A DNA stretch of 64,000 nucleotides from Chelonoidis abingdonii (Eukaryota; Chordata; Testudines; Testudinidae), in NCBI RefSeq assembly GCF_003597395.2, contig NC_133770.1:12680365-12744364 (forward strand), read 5' to 3'. Positions 55,806 to 64,000 of this stretch are shown in pieces (the first letter of the stretch is position 1; each line of letters starts with the position of its first letter). The position numbers and the translations under genes are program-made. Under the pieces are notes generated by a model that saw nothing but the letters and a program-made list of their open reading frames with translations, made no database searches and had not been told where the DNA came from.

Positions 55806-56705
55806 GTAAGGCCACATTCCATCTAAATTACATTAAAACAATGTAACATCAGGCTGTTAAGAAGGAGACCCTGTCCTAATGGCCCCCACTATCACCAGAT
55901 AAAGAAACAGATCTTAGGATGGTTAAAGAAAACTTAGGTTTGACAGCATCCTGTCTGGCAAGAAATCACTTATCAATGGTTGTGGTTGTGAAACCCTGTA
56001 TTGTTTTGTCATTATGATCCCCACTTCCCTACTGTTTATCTGTATGGTCTCTGTCTGGTTCTTTAATTGTTTCTGGCTATTACATAATTAATTTTGCTCA
56101 GTGTAAATTAATTAAGGTGGTGGGATAGGATTGGCTAAAGAATTTTGTTACACTCTGTTAGGATTGGCTAGTAAAATGTTAGTATAATGATGGGTTAAGG
56201 CACAGCTAAAAAGGACTGAAATTTCACTATATAGACTGAAGTCTAAAAGGAAGTTATTTGGAACCAACTCCAGGACACAGCCCCAAAGATCAGAGCTGCC
56301 AGACCTCAACACTCTGCCAATGACGCCGGGCAGAAACTGGAGTCCCCCAGATGACCTGATCCTGACTGGACATCAAGAAAAGTTCATCTGTCTTATTGGG
56401 AGTGCTGAGCTCTGTATGTGTAGCACGTGCAGAGCTCTGTATGTGTAGCATGTTCAGTCTGTTTTTGGTGATTGTTGATAAATAGAGGTTATGTAGGATA
56501 TTACTGTGTAAGGCTCTTTCACTGGTAAAAGACCTCCTAAACCCTGTAAAAGATTAAGCCTTGATTGATGCCCCACCAGGCTCAGTGATATGGAGTGTTT
56601 CTGGTCTACAGCATTGAATGGCATGAACCTTGTGCATATGGATGTGGCCACTAGCCCATATGGTGACTGGGGTATCCCCGAGGCTTTAGGGGAAATAGGC
56701 GCTGA
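55805..56705 (+). mobile_element. LTR-like block abutting exon D
   Basis: The block starts TGTAAGGCCACATTCCATC. It has a TATA-like CACTATATAGACTG at about 56227-56240 and continues with a unique AT-rich sequence to GGCTTTAGGGGAAATAGG. There is a 24-bp local duplication (GAGCTCTGTATGTGTAGCA, 56406-56454). I remember very similar blocks as LTRs in turtle genomes, but no second LTR, no target duplication and no CA terminus could be fixed. Confidence 0.4.
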
Positions 56706-56982
56706 CTCACTCTCACAAGAGAGTTTCCCAAACCCACTTGCACCGTGATCCAGTAGCCCTCATGGCCTGTACCACCCACAAGCGCTGCCCCATTTCCCTG
56801 TGTCTCTGCCCTGGGAGTGCATGTGCTACAGGCTCCCTATGGGTTCCTAGAAACTATCCCCCCACTGATCACTGCCCCATTGCCTTCTGCCCTTATACAG
56901 TCAGGGTACGAGCTGTGGGCTCCCCCTACATACCCTGAGCCTGGGGCTCCTCACTCACTCGTCACCCTTGCTTTGACTGCAG

Positions 56983-57119
56983 CTGCCTGTGGGCAGTGCT
57001 CCAGATACTGCTTGTGAGCGTGGGGAGCAAGGGGGTGGTGGCCTTCGTGGAGGAGCAGCGGGGCTGGGACCTGCTCATCCAGGGCCACGTGGAAGGAGTC
57101 AGCCTGCTGGGAAGATGAG
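56983..57119 (+). CDS. MROH-like gene, exon E (predicted, with in-frame TGA)
   Basis: A TTTGACTGCAG acceptor precedes a frame reading CLWAVLQILLVSVGSKGVVA, then FVEEQRGWDLLIQGHVEGVS, LLGR and TGA (57116-57118). A GAG|GTGACA donor follows immediately. Q.GWDLL followed by GVSLL is characteristic of MROH proteins. The stop lies just before the donor, where homologues continue, and may be a small indel, a sequencing error or true decay. The phase into exon F does not fit without a change. Confidence 0.55.
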
Positions 57120-57281
57120 GTGACAGATATGTGCTCACCTGGCTGCATGGACAACAGAGCTGGGGCCCTGGCCACTGGGCTGTGGGGCCCTGGCCGCTGA
57201 GCTGCTGCTCCCAGAGTGACAGGAAGGGCTCTGGTGTTTGTTTAATGTTTCTGAGGCCTGGTGAAGTATTTCATTCTCCAG

Positions 57282-57368
57282 CTGCCAAGGATCTTGGACC
57301 GCCTCATCCCAGTCCTTGCCAGAGCTGAGGGGAAGCTGAGGGTGGTGGGAATGGCCTTCTTCACTCAG
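57282..57368 (+). CDS. MROH-like gene, exon F (predicted)
   Basis: A TTCATTCTCCAG acceptor and a CTCAG|GTAAGG donor bound 29 codons in phase 0: LPRILDRLIPVLARAEGKLR then VVGMAFFTQ. ILDR.IP.L......R..AMAFF is one of the most recognisable MROH signatures, placed right after the GWDLL exon as expected. The next expected exon (LL....) was not convincingly found; 57754-57906 is an open 153-bp segment with good splice sites but no MROH-like peptide. Confidence 0.65.
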
Positions 57369-57753
57369 GTAAGGTTCATGAGGTAAGGGGTACAGTTGCG
57401 GTCCCAGAGCGTGGCTCATTGCCAGCTGATCCCCCGAGCCTAGGGCTAAGGGGAGAAGGGCAGGGAGCACACTGACTGTGGGGGACCAGGGCACCGAGTG
57501 CGGGGTCTCAGCTGATCCGTGCAGGGTTCCCACGGTGGGAAGGGCAGAGGCAGCACTGGTTGTGGGTTCAGCTGCTCAGTGAACTCTCCTGCCTGCCTGC
57601 ACGGGGCAGTAGCTGTGCAAATGCTCACAAGCCCTCAGGACTGACCTCCCACCCCACCCCCACCCTCACCAGGAGACGGGATGGAGGACCCAGGCTCTTT
57701 TCCATGTGTCTCTGGCTCACCACAGCCATGATCCTTTCCTCCCTCTCTTTCAG

Positions 57754-57906
57754 AGTCTCTGTTCTTCAGTTCCTGGGGCCCATCTCCATGCAATGACTCT
57801 GCTCATGAGACCCCAGGAGATCTGGAGAGTCCCTCCTCCCTGGGGCATTCTAGTGCCAACCTCTGTCAGATCTGGCTCTTCTGCCATGCTGGGCTGCAGC
57901 ACTGAG
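57754..57906 (+). other. Possible exon G, unsupported by similarity
   Basis: CTCTCTTTCAG and ACTGAG|GTGAGT bound 153 bp open in phase 0, continuing from exon F. The peptide (SLCSSVPGAHLHAMTLLM at its start) does not resemble MROH proteins, so it is either a diverged or degraded exon or chance. Confidence 0.25.
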
Positions 57907-58392
57907 GTGAGTGGTGCCAGCAGGCCTCTATCAAAGGAGTTTCTATCAAAGAGGAGGCCAGTAGGCGCTGCTGTCTCTGCAGAGGAAGAGCAATGTTGGG
58001 AGCTCTGTTCCTCAGGCCAGGTCTACACTACGACTTTAAATCGGTTTAATGGCCGATATACCGATTTAACGCTGTATCCGTTCACACGACGTCGTCATTA
58101 ATATCGAGTTAACCGCCTCCTTAAATCGATTTCGGAACTCCTCCCAAACGAGAGGAGTAGCGCTAAATTAAGGTTACCATCGATTTAAGGAGCGGTGGCA
58201 CTGTGGGTAGCTGTTCTCCAGCTATCCCATAGTCCCACTTCCGTGTTGAGAGCACAGTGCTGATTGGGGCAGAAAACATTTGCCCGGGTTGGGCTGGGTA
58301 CAGCCTCACCCCTCCTTTGGAAGGCAGCAGACAACCCTTTGGCGCCTTTTTTCGCGGGAGTGCATTTGAGCAAACGCCATAGCACAGCAATC

Positions 58393-59684
58393 ATGGACCC
58401 TGAGATCACAACGGTTATCCTGACCGTTGTCAACACTCGCGTACTCTCGTGCTGACTATACTGCAACATGAACGGCAAAGGCAGGAGGAGAGGAGGAGGC
58501 AAGTATTGCTGAGCGGCGGGAGGACAGCGTTGACGGAGATGGAGGCAGAATTCTCCATAACGCTGCCCCAGCGTTTTGGAGCTTACTGCTATTTACGGGG
58601 CATCTTCTACCCATTGAATGCCGAATTTGGGCACGGGAAACAAGACACGACTGGTGGGACCGCATTGATTTTGACGGTTGTGTGGACGATTCGCGTGGCT
58701 GCGAACTTTCGCATGCGTAAGAGCACTTTTCTTAGAACCTTGTGACATGCTTTCCCCTGCCCTGAAACGCGTAATACAAACATTGAGAGCAGCCCTCACA
58801 GTGGAGAAGCGAGTGGGCAATAGCCTCATGGAAGCTTGCAACGCCAGACAGCTACCGGGTCAGATCGAGAGAGTCAATTTGGAGTGGGCAAATCTTACTG
58901 TGGGGGCTGCAAGTGTATGCAAGTAGGCCAAAGCAATCGTTAGCTGCTGCTACGAAAGGTGTACTCTGGCGAAACGTGCAGGATGATCAGTGGATTGGCT
59001 TTGCTGTAATGGGTTTTTCCGACTGTGGTGAGCCATAGTGGAACCATATCCCTATCTTGGCCGAAACACCAGGGCACCCAGTAAATACGTGAATCCCGCA
59101 AGGGTACTTTTTCAATGGGCTGCAAGCACTGGTGGACCACAAGGGACGTTTCACACCACATCACGTGGGATGGCAGAGGGTTCACTGGACGAAGACTCGC
59201 GTCTTCGGGCACTTCTGTTTACACCTACAGGGGAATACTTGCCAGCTGACCAGAATACTGTGGGTGTCACATGCATAGAACCATTCTCACCTTACGCCTG
59301 AACCTCATGCGTACATGGAAGCAGAATCGGCAGCCTAACTTCAAACTTCGTTAAACAGGTGAGCAACTTCGATCGTCCGTAATAGGAATGTGCATTTGGC
59401 CATTTAAAGGGTCTGGCGATCAGTTACTTACTCGCTTCAGACCTCGCCAAACCAACTGTCCGCTTGCTATTTGCTCGCTTGCTGTGTGCTCCACATATCT
59501 TTTGAGACTAACTGGGGAGACATTTATGGCTGGGTGGAAGGGCTGAGGCGATCACCTGGGCTGCTGAGTCCGAGACGAGCCGAGACCAGGGCGATTAGAA
59601 GAGCACCACCTGGAGCGCGCCTGGCATCATGAGAAGCCTGTGAACGAGTTTCAGCACGGACCCGTACGGATCGTCGGTGTGACT
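58393..59684 (+). pseudogene. Harbinger DDE transposase remnant
   Basis: ATG at 58393 begins MDPEITTVILTVVNT. After a break come RQEERRRQVLLSGG and TALTEMEAEFSI, then NFRMRKSTFLRTL, LSPALKRVIQTLRAALTVEKR, TVGAA, IEPYPYLGR, VDHK-region residues (frame starting 59038), LPADQNTVG and finally GHLKG near 59398-59415. The order and words match HARBI1-like DDE_Tnp_4 transposases, which cut and join the element. The DDE acidic residues cannot be confirmed because this region is broken. At least five frameshifts or stops occur. A likely end is TGA near 59682. Confidence 0.75.
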
Positions 59685-60694
59685 CTGTTTGCTTCCCTGA
59701 TGAGTACCCTCTGATTGAGTGGACTTATTTCAGTGTAAGCACCCCCACCTCCCCCTTTTCATTACAGGTTGTGCGAGGAAAATTAATTCTGTATCGTTTT
59801 AATTCCTTTATATTTCATTAAAGTTTAGCATCTGTACATGATTTTCATTTACTCGCATTTCCCTGTAAGCAACCCGACCCTCCCTCCTTTCGATGTTCTT
59901 TCTGTATTACAAAGGAAACTATAAAAAAGGCAGAGATTAGGAGGTTGTCCCTGGCTGCTCGTGCTTTGCAAGGAGGGGGAGGGAAGGATTAAGCACCATG
60001 TAGATAATTACCAGCTTTTCCTTGAACTCTGCAGGGGCTGTGGGTAGGCGGATGCAGAAGGGCCTTCACCACGCGCTTCTTACATGTCTGAGATTGGGGA
60101 AGATATGTGACGGGGCAGGGAGATTATACAGGGCTGCAGCGGCACTCTGCTATGTGTCTGCTTCCTGAAGATGGCGCCATGCGTTAGGGACAGGTGAACC
60201 AGCATCAGCGTTGCATCTCTCCAAACGCTGGTCTTCCTGCCTAGCCCCTCTCAGTCGTTCACTGTGCATCTTCTGTACTTTGCGTACACATTCTTCCATC
60301 ATTCTGTTTATCCTCTCTTGCGTGTCTACTTCATAATTTCTGTGAACATTTACTCGCGGTCGTCTTCTCCTCGCGCGTTATCACAGCACGCCTCGTGATG
60401 GCATGGGATTCAGAGAAATGTGCAGCGGTGCATGTGGGAAGGCGGCCACCTGGTGATTAAGTATGTGGAAGATACCTGCGGCATTGTAGTACTCTTCACA
60501 TAGACACTTCGTTACAGAGCCATGTTGATCTGCATGACAAGGTCGCATTTATGTATCTTAATATTCAGTGTCTTGTGTGACTGGATGTGGCACACAGACA
60601 GACGAGGTAGCGGCAAGCCGTTCGTCCCAGCGCGCGATGGTAAGTGAGGGCTTTAAATTTTTGACTTCTCGCGCGTTCATATACACAGTGTCTT
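59685..60694. other. Transposon interior, no frame assigned
   Basis: An ATTTCATTAAAG stretch near 59815 could be the transposase 3' UTR. Beyond 60100 fragments read better on the - strand but no protein can be named. Confidence 0.35.
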
Positions 60695-61215
60695 ATGATG
60701 CCTGCTGCTGTTAAGAGGAACCTGCAAAGCCCCAAACCCCCCTCTTTCCAAGTCCGACCAACAAGCCATGCTCCTTCATATACGATCGCTGCTAGTGATC
60801 ACCCTACATCACCCCCGCATTGCGTTGCTGTACAGTTGAGGATCCTGCTTGCAGAGGCTGAAAATCGTCGCTATCCTTCCTCCCATCCCCCCGCTCTGGC
60901 CAGTAGCAAAATCGCCATGTCTGCCCCCTATTTATTCATTCCTGATGTTCTACAAAGGGTAACAATGGATGATATCTTCTCTCCTGACATGCACCGCAGG
61001 AGGCAGATTGCGTTTGTTTATGCATGCCTTCAGTGCAATGCCTTTCAATGCCTGCAGTACCAATGTCTTGCAAAATGGCATGGCGTGTAAAAGTTACCTA
61101 CTATGGGGAAGGCGAAGGCTGCTTGGCACGAAATGTTCTATATGTAAGTTGAGTCTCCCATCGATCATGACGTTATTTGGGAGGTTTTCGCTCCATCCCA
61201 GACATGTTAACGATT
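60695..61215 (+). pseudogene. Unassigned transposon frame
   Basis: A 131-codon frame (60695-61090) contains LFIPDVLQRVTMDDIFSPDM and RRRQIAFVYACLQCNAFQCL. A further frame (60969-61223) ends with FGRFSLHPRHVN. I do not recognise the protein. Its position between transposase and Myb-like genes suggests a third gene or an upstream exon region of the transposon family. Frames are broken near 61080. Confidence 0.35.
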
Positions 61216-61219
61216 TCCT

Positions 61220-61860
61220 GTAACAGTAATGGCTGCGACGGTGCAAGCAACGCCTCGGTGTCAATGCGAATTTAAATCTTGTTTAAATCCGTTGACCAGG
61301 AATGAAGGGCATTCCGGAGAGTTGCTTCATGGCTTCACTGTCTGGCGCTTCTCGCTTGGGAGCGCGGACTGTATTCTTGGGTCTCAAAAGATCCTGGCTG
61401 TTGGGGTTACGGACTTAGCTTGTGTGCTTCACCCGGTCTCTTTCATCCTCAAATTTCATCTCCATTTTCCCCCTCGGCTACATCTCAGAAACATGATATT
61501 TATCCAATCATCACGGACAGGGGGGGCACTGGAGCGCTGAACCCCAAAATTGTATGTAGTTAGATGGCATGTTGTTTTCGCTCTAGAGCCTGACTTCGTT
61601 TGCTTCTCTGGCTTTCTGGTAAACCCTGTCTAAGTTCCTTCACTTTCACTCTGGCACTGAAGGAGTCTCTGCTGTGCCTTATCAGCCATAGACTTTTTGA
61701 AAGTTTTTCAAAAACTATTTTAATTGTCTCTTTTGGACGGCAGTGCTGTGGCCACTGAGTCCTCACCCAGGATAGCGATCAGACCAGAACCTCCTTGTGG
61801 TCTCAGCTTGGCGCTCTTCTTGCATCTCGCGAGGCCTGCCTTGTGTACGAGTGCAAATTG
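61220..61860 (-). pseudogene. Myb/SANT-like DNA-binding protein remnant of Harbinger
   Basis: On the - strand, codons near 61795-61760 in one frame read GLIAILGEDS. The frame from 61766 continues with IVFEKLSKSLWLIRHSRDSF, then ARVKVKELRQGLPESQR. This is the trihelix pattern (W-G, then FEKISK, then RVKIKELRQ.Y) of the accessory protein of PIF/Harbinger elements, thought to recruit the transposase to DNA and nucleus. Downstream (61540-61220 on -) the acidic C-terminal part is recognisable only as DNA. It is broken by frameshifts. It is convergent with the + transposase. Confidence 0.65.
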
Positions 61861-63188
61861 CAGTCTCGTGTGGTGCACCCTAGTGTGTGTGCTGCCTCAG
61901 GTGGACAATCAAATTCCAAAGTTTGCGGTGGATTCAGGCTTTTCCTGTTTACTTGCCAGTGCTCACAGTTTAGTGTCCGAGTGCTATCATGAGTTGCCCT
62001 GTGACATATGGTTCTGAACCCAAATTGGAGTGGCTCACTTGGGGGCGGACTCTCGCTCCCTTTGGTTTCTAAAAATTGAGTATGTCCTGCCTGGACTGTC
62101 ATAGCCCAACTGCTGCCTCCAAGTGCCCCCCCCCCCGGTTATGTCACGAATAAGTCTATGTTTTCTTATTCTTGTATTCCTCCACAACTCAGAATGGGGG
62201 TGGCGCCCTGGCCACAGTATGCTGCAGAGGGTTGGGAGAGGGTTGAAGCATGGTTGGCATCTTTCCAGGGAACCCCTGTTAATACAGCCAGAGTAGCTGC
62301 GTTTTACCTTTGACTTCCCAGATGCTTAGTCTGGATCCTTTAAACGCAGCATGAGAAGCCCTGTGGCCTTGTAGGAGTAAAGACTCTTATCTATAGAAAA
62401 TGGTGTGAGGTCCCAGGATTCTCTGTGCTTTGATCTTTCTTTGTAGTCAGAACATGACTCTACTTTTTGAATGAGATTTCAGGCCAACAGGTCAATCCCC
62501 AAGTTTGCTTTTCGTGGTGGTCGGGGTGCCACCAGCTGATTTAGCCAGGTGGCACTTAGTGATAGCAGCAGACAGTTCGAGAGGAGGAGAATAACCATTG
62601 TCATGCCAGTTTTTCTCTGGCGTAGACGTACAGAACAAACTAGGTAACCATCTACTGCTATCATTGCAAAAGATTGAATGCTGGGTGTATGTGTTCAGTG
62701 TCACCTCTGTCTCCACGGATCTAGTACACAATGGTGACGTGCCACAAAAGAAGAGCCAACGGTCTTCTAGTGCGTGCCGTGTTTTGTTTCTGCAAGGGCA
62801 ATCCAGGAGAAACATGGCGAGGAAGGACTTGTTGCTGATGCTTTTCCCGGAGCAAGGAATGACTGACGACATTTACCCGAACCCCCGTGCGACCATTAAT
62901 CATTCTAGGCGGGTGTCATGGGTTGTTTAGAAGGGTGCTGAGGACTCCCGGTATCCACAGTCCTCAGCAGTCTCGTAAAAACTATTCTGCATTCTTGGCC
63001 TTAGGCCAGTGTACTGTAGCTTACAACACGTGTCTTTTTTATGGTTCACGGAACAGCTATTCAGTTTCTTCCTACCCCAGCACGGAGAAATGACAGTTAA
63101 AATAAACAATCCTTGAGTACCTACAATGTTCACCTCTCTGTACTGAATGGTACTGCTAGAGGCGAATCTGCAGCACTGTAGGATTAGA
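61861..63188. other. Transposon interior, non-coding or unreadable
   Basis: The stretch 62850-62890 (CCGGAGCAAGGAATGACTGACG ... ACATTTACCC) is homologous to 20215-20260 in the smaller Harbinger-like element. The rest gives no protein that I can name. Confidence 0.4.
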
Positions 63189-63262
63189 AGCTTTGCACAG
63201 TGGCAGTATCATAACCAATTGAGTGAATCTGAGGGTGTGATTATGGCCTACTTGGAAAATCT
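63189..63262 (+). ncRNA. U4 snRNA-like sequence, 5' part only (pseudogene)
   Basis: AGCTTTGCACAGTGGCAGTA followed by TCATAACCAAT matches the first ~31 nt of vertebrate U4 snRNA except for three G-to-A changes, two of them at CpG sites. Similarity continues, weaker, through GAGGGTGTGATTATG to GAAAAT (about nt 72). The 3' half of U4, including the Sm site and 3' stem loop, is absent. It is likely a truncated retrocopy or an snRNA-derived head of a repeat, not a working gene. Confidence 0.7.
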
Positions 63263-64000
63263 GCCTCTCTCCCCCTTCCTGGTCGGGTTCGATGGTACAG
63301 TTACTACTGTAGGACAGCAGAAACTCTTACCATCTCACCTCTTTTTGTTACCACTTTACCAGTAATATGGGACAGAATGGATTAATAACCCTGTTGTAAA
63401 TTTTTGAAGGAAAATGGGGATTAACTCACTTGGACTGAAGTTCAATCCTGCCTTTATGGTTAATAAAAATAGAGTCAGTTCCAGCAAGAATAGGATTACA
63501 GTTGTATTTAAAATCAGTACAGCGCAAGGCTAGATCTGTGTCAGTATTCACAGAGGAGCTTGCTGCAAGTAACGCAACTGTTGCTTCCACCTACCTTGGG
63601 CTCCACAGCAGTGCCCCCCCACCCATTGTTGCATTGATGGTTATGAAAGAATGCATAATAAAGAATCACCAAGAGTAGTTACTTGAGATCAAATGACGGG
63701 GAGGGAGCCACCATGGGCTATGGACAGTCCATGCAGTTCAGAATCTTCTCTTACGCAAGAGGGAAGGTCTGATGAAGCTCAGCCCCCAGGTGATAAGATG
63801 AAGAATGTTAGCCAGGCGTTCTGTCACCCATCCACTGTTCAGAAAAAAAGGGAGTCATTCCCATTTCACCCCGGAGCCCAGCCACACTCAGCCAAGAGCA
63901 ACTTCACTGCGGCAGCCATCTAACCCCTGGGGGGGGCAGAGGAAGTGGATACTGCCTCTTCACCGCAGGCAGCATCGCGTTCTGCCAGCGGCTTTCAGTA
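63263..64000. other. Repeat sequence continuing past the window
   Basis: I recognise about 63540-63980 loosely as turtle transposon sequence, without being able to name a gene. No terminal repeat is present before the window ends. Confidence 0.4.

Larger units (their letters stand above)
58015..64000. mobile_element. PIF/Harbinger-type DNA transposon complex, runs off the window
   Basis: The left end GGCCAGGTCTACACTACG matches the terminus of the element at 18274, after TCA. It contains a transposase remnant on + (58393-59684) and a Myb/SANT-like remnant on - (61220-61860), the two genes of PIF/Harbinger elements. Segments beyond 62030 resemble other parts of the same superfamily in turtles, and 62850-62890 is homologous to 20215-20260. 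No matching right inverted repeat was found before 64000. The block may be a composite of two or more insertions. Confidence 0.75.

Overview
The window looks like nuclear DNA of a reptile, most probably a turtle. The evidence is the repeat complement: CR1 LINEs in several subfamilies, a Tx1-like L1, PIF/Harbinger elements with 'GGTCTACACTACG' ends, a Ty3/gypsy element with Gmr1-type domain order, many hAT-like MITEs and old MIR-type SINE pieces. There are no operons or bacterial features. A 100-N assembly gap lies at 28613-28712. The species assignment is inference from remembered repeat families, because no search could be run.

Only two host genes can be supported, both on the + strand. First, the last coding exon of CRHR2 (corticotropin-releasing hormone receptor 2) is at 6386-6526, with its intron filling 1-6385 and a long 3' UTR after it. 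The distal UTR is tandemly duplicated (period about 587 bp), and the second copy was then split by a Tx1-like LINE (7638-8751) and by a 1.74-kb TG...CA element holding a 39-bp minisatellite (9174-10914). Second, a MROH-like (maestro HEAT-repeat) gene lies at 53196-57368 as at least six exons. The first four keep one reading phase across their splice sites. An LTR-like block abuts the fourth exon and the fifth carries an in-frame TGA, so this may be a decayed copy.

The stretch from 11 to 52 kb is accessory DNA. It holds a 2.25-kb Harbinger-like element (18274-20521), a CR1 (21428-22345), a hAT transposase remnant of the TTF-zinc-finger/DUF4371 kind (25178-26167) that stops at a 1.8-kb fold-back made of two inverted LTR-like arms (26170-27986), a complete but dead gypsy element with TSD GTCAT (32494-37279), a 2.1-kb CR1 reverse-transcriptase remnant (38584-40740), and a CR1 with three later insertions (42665-45600).

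The right end (58015-64000) is one PIF/Harbinger-type complex that runs off the window. It has a DDE transposase remnant on +, a Myb/SANT-like remnant on -, and near its end a sequence closely resembling the 5' part of U4 snRNA. Nothing here reads as an intact novel system. The observations most worth checking are the layered CRHR2 3' UTR, the Gmr1-type gypsy with a SCAN-like gag, the apparent template-switch inversion inside a CR1, the fold-back LTR pair and the U4-like sequence.
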